From contig NMRA01000412.1 of the NCBI GenBank assembly GCA_002633005.1, forward strand, positions 284,556-348,555: a DNA stretch of 64,000 nt, given 5' to 3'. Origin of the DNA: Phoronis australis (Eukaryota; Phoronida; Phoronidae). The first letter of the stretch is position 1. The number at the start of each line of letters is the position of its first letter. Of this stretch, positions 30,701 through 37,399 are shown one piece after another. Position numbers and translations under genes: made by a program. The notes under the pieces are model-generated. The model was not told the DNA's origin, did no database searches, and saw only the letters and a list, made by a program, of their open reading frames with translations.

Positions 30701-33391
30701 GTCATTCTCAACCCTGGTTTAGCAGATTAAAATTCTTCGCTTTGCAGTTGGTTAAAATATCGTTCCCAGATCGATAATACATTCAGATCCAAGGTACTTC
30801 TTGGATCCTGTAACAACATTTGTACGGCGATATGTTACAGTGGAAGATCTAGGATACCATAAGGGGGGGCTACATGCTGCCTCGGGGAATCGGCGACTGT
30901 ATGTGCACAGGCGACCAGAAAGTTGAGGGGGCCGGAGATTTCAGTGGACCTCCAGTTCANAAATCGAATGCCGTAGGATGCGAATCTGTGGCTCAGCTTA
31001 GTAGCGTGCACGGTTGTTCTTCAGTAACGTGCTAGGATGGTTCTGCCTCTTGCTAGGTTTTTAATTACGCATACGCGCCCCCAGCCTTCAATATGGGGCT
31101 TCCAATTCCTGACTTTGTGGACCTTTTGATAACAAAAAACGGTCGGACTAAAAAAACGGGAGCACCACTTGGAATTGCACGTTTGCGCATGTTTAATGGA
31201 ATTATGCCTCATTTTCTCGGATTTTTGGTTCTCAGAGCCGGACCTTTTTGCCCCTTGGGTGCGCGCATGTTACGTCATCTCTTCGCTAGATGTTCCTCGT
31301 GTATTATCTTACATCGTGCATTCTCAATACAGGTCGTGAGCACGTTTTATGAAAACTCGACGGTGACCCTGCAGTGGACAGCGGTTGGAGACGATCTCGA
31401 CCAAGGAACAGGTAAGAATTTCGGCCACGGTCATACTCAACCCTGGTTTAGCAGATTAAAATCATTCGCTTTGCAGTTGGTTAAAATATCGTTCCCAGAT
31501 CGACAATACATTCAGATCCAAAGTACTTCTTGGATCCTGTAACAACATTTGTACGGCGATATGTTACAGTGGAAGATCTAGGCTACCATAAGGGGGGGCT
31601 ACATGCTGCCTCGGGGAATCGGCGACTGTATGTGCACAGGCGACCAGAAAGTTGAGGGGGCCGGAGATTTCAGTGGACCTCCAGTTCAAAAAGTCTGTCG
31701 GTGGACTAAAAAAAAAAAAAAAAAAAAAAACGGGAACACGATTTCTCCGCAATCTGTGGTCTGAGCCCCTCCCTCATCCGCTACCGGTCCTACATGTAGT
31801 TACTGAGCTCAATATTTCCTCACACTTCACGCTGTTGCTGTTTCATTTTGCTTGCGGCAGCCAAGGGGGGGGGTCACTTGGCCCCCTCTAAATCCGCTGT
31901 TGTGTCATCATGAAGTAGAGTAATATTCATCGTCCAATTGAGATTTCTGTCGCTTCCTAATCCGGCCTTTACAAATGACAATCGGACGGGTTTCGTTCAT
32001 CTTAGAAGTCAATTTGGCCCACGTTGGAAATTCAGTTAGTGCCTGGCCTCTACAGGATAATCTGTGTTTACTGCTATGTCAGTATTAACACATACGTCAA
32101 GGTTTTTCGATGCCGTTTCGTAACGGGCTTCAAATTCTGTTGCCGCGTGACTTTGGTGAACAGCATAGTGGAAAAGGCGCACTTAGTTACAATTCCCTTT
32201 TCTAACCCCTGGCACGTACATGTATATGTGCGTGACTGTGCTTGCACTTGTGAAGATAGAGAAGGTAAAACCCATCCTTCAAGAAAAATAATCCTTCACA
32301 GGAAAACAGGTCGTGAAACAGTCATCCATTTGAGCGGCTCACCACGTTCGAACCTCACCTATGCTAGCACACAGGTTCCTGCGTCCGGAAGCCACCTACA
32401 GTATAAGGAGTTTAATAATTCACCGCCTGGCGCATTTGATATCAGGTATTCACGTGGGGCCCTCGTCCTATGCAAGAACGCCACTATAATGTTGGATAGG
32501 AGCCTGTTCTGTATTGCAAAAGGCTTGCAACTGAGTGTTGACGTTTAAGGGAACATGTGTAGCATAGTCTTGCGTTAGAAAGGGTTGCGCCATCTTGGTA
32601 AATTTGCAAGAAATGAACTCAACGGAAAGCAGCTCATATTTTGTTCTCTAGTCGTTCACATAGCAAAAGGATTCTTTCAGCATTCAAAACAGCTAGGGAT
32701 GCCGAGCCTCCTTTCGTTTTATAGATGCTTTAATTGACATTATTATTATGAAAGGACAGTGATTAGGTTTTCAGGTGTTATATTTCCTTCTTTAACAATA
32801 TTTTTGCATTATTTTGCAGCTGCCAGATACGACCTTCGCTTGGATACAAGCTTGAAGAAATTAAGGGAAAACTTCACTTCGAGCCGTCCAGTGAACCAAT
32901 CATTTATATTATACGGTAATATCTCCCAGCCACAATTGGCAGGAACAATGGAGTCTTTTGTCATAAATTTGACTACTTTGCCGAAAGAAGTTACATACTT
33001 CTTTGCTGTTAAAGCTATTGACGATGTAGGTAAAACCAGCCTCATCTCTAACATTGCCCCAACAGCTTTCACCAGAAGAAGCGTACAGCAAACAACGACA
33101 ATGACGATCCCGACGACGCAGACAGCAAAGCAAAGCCTCCCGTTGTCGACAACTCAACACCAAGAAGTTCTCTCGACTCCCACCACCAACGGTGCTCTGT
33201 CAACAGAGGTTATGGTACTTTTGATATTAGGATCGGTGATAGCTGTTGGTGTGTTCGTTACGGCTGCCTTTGTTTTCATAAGAAAACACATAAAGCGCAA
33301 AAGAACTCAAGAATCGTCGAAAAATGAATCAGTTGCGGCACACGACAATAGGGCTTATGAAGGGATTGATTTCTCGCAAAGACAAGTGTAA
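3575..33391 (+). CDS. CLCA-family gene 1, whole locus (13 of 15 expected exons complete, exon 1 lacking ATG, exon 5 not found)
   Basis: Paralogue of the minus-strand gene at 39557-61919, with the same exon borders and phases. CLCA proteins are secreted or type I membrane proteins that self-cleave through an N-terminal zinc metalloprotease domain and modulate calcium-activated chloride current. Visible in order: hydrophobic leader, HEFGH...DE zinc motif (exon 4), VWA domain with DVSGS (exons 7-9), beta-rich domain (exon 10), FN3-like segment (exons 13-15), C-terminal transmembrane helix and tail (exon 15). Joined without exon 5, and counting from the GTG at 3590, it is about 958 residues. Oddities: the leader exon has no ATG, exon 5 is missing, and exons 7, 11 and 14 each occur twice next to single Ns, probably an assembly effect. 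Whether the gene is functional is open; no internal stop or frameshift was found in any exon. Confidence 0.85.
3752..6532 (+). other. CLCA gene 1 intron 1
   Basis: Non-coding, about 2.8 kb. It contains an isolated N at 4439, a GC-rich repeat fragment (4440-4530, CCTTGGCCCCCCCTCTAAATCC) also seen near 31880, and a short sequence around 4710-4730 (CTTTTTCAGTGCTGCGCC) also found near 62708. Open frames of up to 106 codons show no recognisable similarity. Confidence 0.55.
6533..6672 (+). CDS. CLCA gene 1 exon 2
   Basis: 140 nt between acceptor CATTTCAG and donor GTAAGACAG, phase 0 to 2, same length as in gene 2. It encodes ETFSNFSRALFVATRRRAYLG then NVTILVPASW, the CLCA N-terminal segment that in vertebrate members reads near 'ILIPETW'. 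Part of the metalloprotease domain. Confidence 0.9.
6820..6983 (+). CDS. CLCA gene 1 exon 3
   Basis: 164 nt, acceptor TTTTCACAG, donor GTAAGGAC, phase 2 to 1. It encodes ANVIVVK... and then PYVVQPGRCGEPGKYMRLSY, the conserved CLCA segment that in vertebrates reads 'GxCGExGxxIHLTPxF'. The intron before it is only 147 nt. Confidence 0.92.
7643..7788 (+). CDS. CLCA gene 1 exon 4 (zinc metalloprotease motif)
   Basis: 146 nt, acceptor TTATTCAAG, donor GTATGACA, phase 1 to 0. It carries GKAILHEFGHLRWGLFDEY, the HExxHxxxGxxDE zinc-protease signature of CLCA proteins with both histidines and the glutamate intact. In known CLCA members this site performs self-cleavage of the precursor. Confidence 0.93.
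8560..8680 (-). mobile_element. tRNA-derived SINE fragment
   Basis: Read on the minus strand there is an A-box-like TGGCCTAGTGTGATGG (8641-8656) and a B-box-like TGTTCGAGTCC (8603-8613) about 40 nt apart, the internal RNA polymerase III promoter layout of a tRNA. The surrounding sequence (GTTCGAGTCCGGCTGAGCAA) resembles a tRNA T-arm, but no complete cloverleaf is evident. I read it as the tRNA-related head of a SINE, not a tRNA gene. Confidence 0.55.
8822..9068 (+). repeat. Interspersed repeat family copy
   Basis: It starts ATATAGGGGGCTCGAATTTTTGA, continues AATGTGGAC and an A-rich stretch, and ends near CTTGGGTCCGCGCATG. Related copies are at 2812-2880 (5' part only), 30365-30541 and 31098-31270, with the same order of motifs (TTCGAATT..TGA, GTGGAC, A-run, CTCGG..., GGCGG.CC, TTTTTGCCC, GCGCATG). 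No coding capacity is visible. Confidence 0.6.
9261..9798 (+). repeat. Doubled segment, copy A
   Basis: It begins CATTTGGTTCTTCATTGGTC and matches 10145-10676 almost base for base (few substitutions, small indels) up to CCTTGAAATCGT. The second copy begins immediately after the N at 10144. Best read as two haplotype versions of one locus. Confidence 0.8.
9799..10143 (-). mobile_element. 3' end of a retroelement with a GIY-YIG-like C-terminus (only in copy A)
   Basis: On the minus strand a frame from 10143 reads HRLKREQYWIDKLNTIEPHG then LNIKAS and a stop. The pattern RE..WI..L.T..P.GLN is the C-terminal part of GIY-YIG-type endonuclease modules found at the ends of some retroelement proteins such as Penelope-like ones. 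The upstream part is cut off by the N at 10144. Copy B (10145-10676) runs straight into other sequence at the equivalent point, as if it were the empty allele. Confidence 0.5.
10145..10676 (+). repeat. Doubled segment, copy B
   Basis: Near-identical to 9261-9798. It starts directly after the N at 10144 and then continues into sequence (10677 onward) that copy A does not have. Confidence 0.8.
11447..11471 (+). repeat. GT/GC dinucleotide run ending in an N
   Basis: A short (GT)n(GC)n(GT)n tract, a typical place for a sequencing or assembly break. The N at 11471 follows it directly. This is one candidate place where the missing exon 5 of gene 1 could be hidden. Confidence 0.7.
11766..11898 (+). 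CDS. CLCA gene 1 exon 6
   Basis: 133 nt, acceptor TTTATGCAG, donor GTAAGATG, phase 0 to 1. It encodes TTTFCDNDTSN... with EAPNKHNKLCQGRSQWEILR and DHEDFS, matching the vertebrate CLCA stretch around 'EAPNKQN..C' and 'W.VI..S.DF'. It marks the end of the metalloprotease part. Confidence 0.92.
12000..12275 (+). other. Conserved block in intron 6 of gene 1
   Basis: About 270 nt are clearly alignable with the corresponding intron of gene 2 (56530-56793, reverse strand), starting at TTTCCTTAGCGTCATC and including GGCTGTGGCTG, AAGTCGCCATTG and GTCAAAGAAACAA. It begins with a good acceptor-like sequence, but the phase-matched frame meets a stop in both genes and the exon 6 to exon 7 junction is already in phase without it. 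Either ancestral intron sequence not yet diverged, or a regulatory or poison exon. Confidence 0.5.
12373..12847 (+). repeat. Doubled segment around exon 7, copy A
   Basis: It matches 12998-13472 nearly base for base, from TATCTACTGTACAT to GGTGCCGTGA. It ends at the N at 12848. Differences in the exon are three substitutions (for example GAAGAC against GACGAC). Confidence 0.8.
12507..12658 (+). CDS. CLCA gene 1 exon 7, copy A (VWA start)
   Basis: 152 nt, phase 1 to 0, donor GTATGTTTTG. It encodes ...NDHFLFEDNANPPIDEDVK... and RLVFVIDVSGSMA, where DVSGS is the MIDAS motif opening the von Willebrand A domain. The acceptor is the purine-rich TTGTCAAAG, kept in gene 2 (ACTGTCAAAG) and the only AG giving the right phase. 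A near-identical second copy lies at 13131-13282. Confidence 0.85.
12998..13472 (+). repeat. Doubled segment around exon 7, copy B
   Basis: Second copy of 12373-12847, preceded by 149 nt (12849-12997) that copy A lacks. It continues past the duplicated end into unique intron, so it looks like the overlapping start of the next contig from the other haplotype. Confidence 0.8.
13131..13282 (+). CDS. CLCA gene 1 exon 7, copy B
   Basis: Same 152-nt exon as 12507-12658 with E to D and T to S changes and one silent change. Because the exon enters in phase 1 and leaves in phase 0, using both copies would break the frame; only one can belong to a given transcript. Confidence 0.8.
15643..15864 (+). 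CDS. CLCA gene 1 exon 8 (VWA)
   Basis: 222 nt (74 codons), acceptor CAACTTTCAG, donor GTAAGTTT, phase 0 to 0. It encodes GSKIEHAKQTAIEAIEMYES, then GVVKF and ADGRTSIGSGI. In gene 2 the loop reads AGGGTSIGSG; the threonine of the metal-binding loop is kept in both, but gene 1 has Arg in place of Gly before it. Two codons longer than in gene 2. Confidence 0.93.
16480..16735. repeat. Possible inverted-repeat (MITE-like) element
   Basis: The left end (CTAAGAAAACTGACTTAGC, then GACAAATCTTG) is roughly complementary to the right end (GACAAATCCTAGAC...AGCCAGTTTCTTGG). The middle is an A/T-rich stretch with repeated ACTTAAGTTTT and TTACTTAA. The arms are imperfect and no target-site duplication is clear. 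Confidence 0.35.
17471..17891. mobile_element. Foldback element, about 190-nt inverted arms
   Basis: The left arm starts ATAAATCAATTACTGGACTT and the right arm ends AAGTCCAGTAATTGATTTAT. The arms stay complementary inward through GATGGCTACGTTACGTCCTC, the CACGTGAC block, CTGCAG and the AGAGAAACC block to a short centre near 17680. No protein is encoded, so it would be a non-autonomous hairpin (MITE or foldback). The 13-mer AAATGGTTTTAAG occurs on both sides (17446-17458 and 17949-17961), but those copies are not flush with the arms. Confidence 0.8.
19383..19667 (+). CDS. CLCA gene 1 exon 9 (VWA end)
   Basis: 285 nt (95 codons), acceptor TTTTAACAG, donor GTACAAAA, phase 0 to 0. It encodes VLRNAGSPRGGRLILLSDGL, where LLSDGLD supplies the late metal-binding aspartate, then DTILVTDAADPRL and ETGGTPFFSSD. 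Same length as in gene 2. Confidence 0.94.
19828..19895 (+). repeat. (AG)n microsatellite followed by a run of 8 N
   Basis: GAGAGAGAGTGAGAGAGACAG and further AG repeats run to 19887, followed by Ns at 19888-19895. This looks like a sequence gap at a simple repeat inside intron 9. Confidence 0.9.
20696..21062 (+). CDS. CLCA gene 1 exon 10
   Basis: 367 nt, acceptor CTGCTTTCAG, donor GTATGTGA, phase 0 to 1. It encodes LFGETLTIQPSDNYTQEIFI, then DDSLGKDTAFVLSWL and IPVPGIAETGTWTLVIRN, matching the CLCA region after the VWA ('DSTVGKDT', 'PGIAKVGTW'). It forms a beta-sandwich-like domain. Confidence 0.94.
22500..24990 (-). mobile_element. DIRS-like retrotransposon (reverse transcriptase, RNase H, tyrosine recombinase), degenerate
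   Basis: Read on the minus strand from about 24990 downward: a reverse transcriptase with RNSLMAKTDTKD, YHLLGISW, DRCLPVGCASSCN and a damaged active-site motif YLDNFFFVGP in place of YLDD (24800-24340); VTLRDLQSLIGLLN and LRRLINL; SSDTIKLYSDAAGTNNGF of the RNase H start; LFLCDNSAVV and HIHGFTKVVADSLFRF of its end (24290-23690); and a tyrosine recombinase with AFHAFLRVGEF (near 23180) and IGRWKSDAIQTYLR (near 22790-22755), whose Y fits the nucleophile. RT plus tyrosine recombinase and no integrase defines the DIRS order. Several frames and stops show it is dead; no gag is seen and the 5' end is missing. Confidence 0.8.
24037..25690. repeat. Doubled segment spanning RT fragment and exon 11 start, copy A
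   Basis: From GGAGGAGTGTTTTCCACA it matches 25692-26980. Copy A has an extra stretch of about 360 nt (24991-25349) and a short insertion near 24290 relative to copy B. It ends inside exon 11 at the N at 25691. Confidence 0.8.
25629..25690 (+). CDS. CLCA gene 1 exon 11, truncated copy A
   Basis: The first 62 nt of exon 11 (DPNSSPALIIYATLTKGDLP), after acceptor CCTTTCAG, cut by the N at 25691. The full exon is at 26918-27058. Interpreted as the end of one contig overlapping the next. Confidence 0.8.
25692..26640 (-). mobile_element. Second copy of the DIRS-like RT fragment (copy B of the doubled segment)
   Basis: Minus-strand frames repeat the reverse transcriptase part of 24037-24990 (RNSLMAKTDTKDAFHPDNYH, YLENFFFVGP, RDLQSLIGLLNFACF). 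Identity is high but not complete. It starts flush with the N and runs back into the same intron end, so it is more likely the same insertion on the other haplotype than a second insertion. Confidence 0.75.
26918..27058 (+). CDS. CLCA gene 1 exon 11
   Basis: 141 nt, acceptor GCTTTTCAG, donor GTAAGGAC, phase 1 to 2-nt completion of the next codon (GCT G|GG). It encodes DPNSSPALIIYATLTKGDLP, VVDAKVSALVENSAGAS and LLDNGAG, matching the CLCA stretch around 'PLVVYANIRQG' and 'LLDNGAG'. Confidence 0.93.
27774..27941 (+). CDS. CLCA gene 1 exon 12
   Basis: 168 nt, acceptor AATTTGCAG, donor GTAAGAGG. It encodes GADTTKGDGIYSGYFINITG and GGYSVKVKVKD, matching the CLCA 'GADATKDDGVYSRYF' block, then LPDVCFLTGKC. 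Same length as in gene 2. Confidence 0.94.
29398..29543 (+). CDS. CLCA gene 1 exon 13, ends at a GC donor
   Basis: 146 nt, acceptor TTACGTTTAAG. It encodes SPRKLPTYTSVNKISRVATG and GGSFQVIG, then VDLYEPVQIIDLK, where the CLCA family has 'PPGQITDLKA' at the start of the FN3 region. The exon ends TTAAAG followed by GCAAGT, so the next intron is GC-AG. Four codons shorter than gene 2 (TGTS against TGTGAVTTP region). Confidence 0.9.
30230..30959 (+). repeat. Doubled segment around exon 14, copy A
   Basis: 730 nt from AAAATCGAATGCCGTAGG to GACCTCCAGTTCA, ending at the N at 30960. It is nearly identical to 30961-31690 and includes exon 14 and an interspersed-repeat copy (30365-30541). Confidence 0.85.
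30604..30682 (+). CDS. CLCA gene 1 exon 14, copy A
   Basis: 79 nt, acceptor TCAATACAG, donor GTAAGAAT, phase 0 to 1. It encodes VVSTFYENSTVTLQWTAVGD and DLDQGTG, the FN3-like strand pair with the CLCA hallmark 'LTWTAPGDDYDHGTA'. An identical exon lies at 31333-31411. Confidence 0.9.
30961..31690 (+). repeat. Doubled segment around exon 14, copy B
   Basis: It begins right after the N at 30960 with the same bases as 30230 and continues beyond the shared end into unique sequence. A few substitutions separate the copies; exon 14 itself is identical. Confidence 0.85.
31333..31411 (+). CDS. CLCA gene 1 exon 14, copy B
   Basis: Identical to 30604-30682. Use of both copies would shift the frame (79 nt), so only one belongs to the mRNA. 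Confidence 0.85.
31709..31729 (+). repeat. Poly-A tract
   Basis: A run of about 20 A between CGGTGGACT and CGGGAACACG. It lies in the repeat-family context that elsewhere reads GGACTAAAAAAACGGG, so it is an expanded internal A-run of that repeat and not necessarily a retroposon tail. Confidence 0.7.
32820..33391 (+). CDS. CLCA gene 1 exon 15 (FN3 end, stalk, transmembrane helix, tail)
   Basis: 572 nt to the stop TAA, acceptor TTTTGCAG. It encodes AARYDLRLDTSLKKLRENFT, TLPKEVTYFFAVKAIDD and SNIAPTAFTRR (end of the FN3-like region), a Thr/Ser/Gln-rich stalk, a hydrophobic helix EVMVLLILGSVIAVGVFVTA, a basic stop-transfer HIKRKR and the tail HDNRAYEGIDFSQRQV. YEGI fits a YxxPhi sorting signal. 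Single-pass anchoring recalls vertebrate CLCA2. Confidence 0.95.
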
Positions 33392-33897
33392 ACACCCCTG
33401 GACCTATTTGGCGTTTAACTACCGCCCTTGTAAAGTGAACAACAAACGATGACAACGCCACTATCTATTTGCGTGAGTTAAATATATGTGCTTTTCTTTC
33501 GAAGGCGCAAAAAGTACAGATTAAACTAGAAAGATTTCGTCAAAAAGTGACAATAATGATTCTCCGCCAGTGGGAACATTTGGATCGTTTACATTGTTCC
33601 CGGTGGCTTGTGCACCATCGCACAACAATCATGCTGAATTGCAGATGTTTAACTGTTAGCACAGTAGAATAGAAACGGGATAAAAAGATTACAAAAGAAT
33701 ATTGTACATGGTAATTAGCACTAAATCTTTACAGCTTTATTTACCTGTCTTTTTGGTAAATCTGAAACGATGCGCATTTTGGATACCCTGCGTTTTGCGA
33801 GGGAACGCATAAAATTGCGAGAGAGCGCAAAATACTTGCCAGGGACGCAAAAATCTTGAAGTTCTTTAGCAGCTCCCTAAAACCTACAATATTTGAT

Positions 33898-33903
33898 AAT
33901 AAA
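33898..33903 (+). promoter_or_regulatory. Candidate polyadenylation signal of CLCA gene 1
   Basis: The first AATAAA seen downstream of the gene 1 stop codon, about 500 nt away. No transcript evidence supports its use. Confidence 0.35.
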
Positions 33904-34296
33904 ATAGCACTATTATGTGTTTTCTATATTCATGATACGATTGCGTGCAGTGCTAGTATTACATAAACACGACTGTCAATTTTAATTTGAATAAGTACAT
34001 TATGTTCATATTTAATATTAGAATCGGTAGTCTTTTAGATACACTCCATCATGCTTGGATATGTACATCGTTTTAAAACTGTATTGATAACTTACCTAAT
34101 AACAGCCTTTTCTCAGACGTTGTAATTGCATTCTTGATAGTAATATAAATAAACTAACTCTTGTTTTTATCTTTTGATTGTTATTTCCAACCAAAGACGA
34201 ATGGGAATTTCGTCCGCTCGTTATTCTGTGTTCTGAGTGGGTATCGAACAAAGATTCATTAAGGAATTTGGCATTTTGGGATTCGATCATACACAG

Positions 34297-34438
34297 AGAA
34301 TCCTACACTCGTCTCAGGTTCATCACATGGGCAAAACTTCTTGGAAATTTTGTCAAAATCCTGAGGCTTGCAAAGGAATTTTGACGAAATTTCCACGAGG
34401 TTGGGCCCATGCCATAAGTCTGAGACGAGTGTAGGATT
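34297..34438. repeat. Imperfect hairpin with arms of about 65 nt
   Basis: The left arm GAATCCTACACTCGTCTCAG pairs with the right arm CTGAGACGAGTGTAGGATTT; further inward CATGGGCAAAAC pairs with GGTTGGGCCCATG and TGGAAATTTTGTCAAAAT with ATTTTGACGAAATTTCCA. The loop is near CTGAGGCTTGCAAAG. This explains the similar frames seen on both strands. A small non-autonomous element or structured RNA is possible. Confidence 0.7.
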
Positions 34439-35269
34439 TGCTTTCTCACACGAGCCGTAAAAATGATCTTTTTTGCTGAAAATTTCGACTTGTCTAAAAC
34501 TTTCAGCCACACGACGCAACCTTTGTAAAAACACGATTGCGCAATGTAAAGTGACTTTGTTACTTTTTGTTAATATGTTCAGTGTTTGATTGCCGCGCGT
34601 CCGGTTGTTTTAGTGTTTTTGCAGACGATAAAGTGTAAGGTGTATGGATTTTCACTATGCACTACTTTGTGATTTCCCCATATAATATCAAAAAATACGT
34701 ACTCGGTGTCATGAACCAGTTATGCCGTAACACATTCCAGGTCACGTGAGAAATTGTATTTCCTGAGTTTTTGCGAATTGGGATTTATACCACGCACCTG
34801 TTAGGTAAACATGTAGGTCTGGGTGCCACTCCTACAATTCTCAACGGACTTCGACCAAAACTATCAAGAAGGTATAACCATTTCCAATGACATTTCCGAT
34901 CATTTTCATTTGCTTATCACTCATTGCATTATTCCCATGATTCAGTTTGTCATTATTGATGAGTGTAAACTGAAACATGTTAAAGATACATTACCGACCA
35001 TTTACAGTGTATGTCACTTGCATACTTTTAATAAGTTATTAAAATATTTTTCTGATTTGACACACCTACAAACAAAATGAATGACTTACGAACTTAGAAT
35101 AAAATTCACATGTAATATAAGTTAATTTTTTGAATTTTCATTTCCAACTGCGTTGTGTAAATTCAAATTTTTATTAAATTCATATGTATGATGTACGATA
35201 ACAGCCAGTGCAACCACAAGCGAAATTCCATAAGTGACGTCGCCCAAGATTTTGTATCGGTTATAATTG

Positions 35270-36010
35270 GGGTCTGAGGAAGGCATCAGTGTTGCATTGT
35301 TACAAGAAGGTAGGCCTATTGCTTATGTGTCAAGAGCTCTGACACTTACAAGGGCTGGGTATGTGGGAATGTCTTGCCGTTGTGTACGGTCTCGAAATAT
35401 TTCGTCAGTTAGCATTCACGAAAAGAGCCAACGTGATATGTGATATCCCTTACATGTGGTGGCTCAGAAACTCATAGGCAAGTCCGCTAGGCTATTACAG
35501 GGAAATGATCTTGAGAAGACATAACTATGATGTTGACATCAATAGGCATCCTGATCAACGTACGTTTATACTTGACATGCTATCAAGAGCAACCACTCAG
35601 AAACCAACCACTGAGGAAGCGCATTCGTACTGTACACTGTATACATGTAGTTCAGTGACATTGCTTCCAGTATCCCACGATCGACTTACGGAGCTAAAGC
35701 GGTGCAATAAGTCTGATTTAAGCCTTCAATAACTAGCCAATGTCATAAGTAATGGATGGTCTGAGACCATAAAGCGTCTTCTACACTCCTGTCGGGTACT
35801 CTCTAAGTGATGGACTGGTTTTCCGAGGGAAGACAGTTTTAATTTGTCCTTTTTTACATGCGGCCTCAAATGAAGAAGAGTCTCCTTCAAGAACCACATC
35901 TCGGTATTGAAAGTACTTACACATGTACCGTAGTGCACGAGTAAGCTTATACTGGCCAGGAACAACTGAAGAAACAAAAAGATGCTTGCAGGACTTGAAA
36001 AGTTCCCACC
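35270..36010 (+). mobile_element. Ty3/gypsy-type pol fragment (RNase H and integrase start), frameshifted
   Basis: Frames read VLLQEGRPIAYVSRALTLTR (RNase H start), then in other frames KSARLLQG and MILRRHNYDVDINRHPDQRT with ILDMLSRA, the conserved RNase H end that in gypsy elements reads 'LQRY.. I.Y.PGK....ADTLSRA'. Downstream the bases around 35925-35975 can be read in part as the integrase-side sequence ARVSLYWPGTTEE. Several shifts and stops make this a dead fragment. No LTR or gag was seen. Confidence 0.65.
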
Positions 36011-37399
36011 ATGGCCCTCGTGGCTGATCTACGTTTTCAGTAAGGGGGAAGGGTTTAGGATACCCACGAATTCGAGGCACGTAGTGCCAAGCGGGTCAAG
36101 GGGTTCCCCCTTCCGTGATTTTTATATTTTTACAGCTGATTTAGTTTTCCTGACGACGTTGTTTTTAGTTTCTTAATTTTTGATCCTGTCCAGGGGGTAG
36201 GTTTAAACTCCTGTATATGCGCCTCTGATATTTATTAAGTAGAGTTGATCAAAATTTCCCGATTTGAACTTTTAGCGGAAGTGGTTTTGCATATGCGCCA
36301 AAAACCCGTAGCAATAGCGATAAGGAGATTCGTATTCGGGGTTGACTGAAAAACATCATAGATAAATGGAGAAAGGACCAAGTCCAACAATCCAACTCCA
36401 AATTCAAAGCAGTGTTTTAAGTTATTGATTTCTTGTATCTATTTTGATTTCTGCATGACAATGACAGCAATTTGTCTTCTCACTCAGTCATGACTCTCTG
36501 GCATCTGGCTAGACAGTGCCACCGTTGGGGAGGTGAAGCTCTTACATGTGTTTGAAAAGTCACGTTGGTGTTAGTACCCTTTGCGCTTAGAAGGACAACT
36601 TAAACAAATACTCCCGTAACCAAACCTCTTTTCGAGCAGTCTGTCCAGTTTCTGAAATCAGCACTCCTAGCTTACTGCTCTCACCAGGACAGTGTTAAAA
36701 TGCTGAATTGCAGATTTGGGGAACTGAACAAAAGGACTGCTCGATTGGAAGAAAGGAATAATAGGCATCGACGGCTTCCTACTTCTCACCAGGAACATTC
36801 GCATTGTTAAAAATGACCTGTTGCCTATTTGGGCAACTGATGGAAGAACTGCTTGAAAGAAAAGTTTGTTTGCGAGAGTATTCGTTTGAGTTGGAAGGGA
36901 TTAGCCTCACGTCTCTACCGGGGCCAGCTACTGATAATGGTCATTGTCTAGTGTCAGGTAAGTAGTGAAATCGATCACTTACTTGCAAAAACTGAGCTGT
37001 GAGGTTGAGAATATCAAATCAAAAAGCAGTTGTCCATATTTTGATCCACTTTCACCAGTTCACAGTTTTAGGCTCTAGAATCTCTATCATCCCTGTTGTC
37101 AGTGCAAGGAGTTGGAAATCACTGTATTTCAGAACCTTTCATGTCATCGCTTGATGGGGTTGGGATTTGGAGAGGTGGTTAGAGATCATTCTATTCCAGG
37201 ATTTATCAGGTCATCGCTCGAAGGTGTGGGTGACGATTTATCACGAGGATAGACGTCATAGTGTGAATGACAGGTGTGATTGACCAATCAGAATGCTGCA
37301 TTCCGGACACGCTTCCAACAACAGTTCTTGTCGCCATATTGTCCGACAAACATTTAGCGTTGTTGGACAAAACACGTTCAACTACATTGTGCATTCGAA

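Noticed and set aside
32024-32548. Plus-strand open frame of 174 codons in gene 1 intron 14
   Set aside because: No family resemblance and it lies within an intron between two well-supported exons; the gene 2 intron has no counterpart that I can see.
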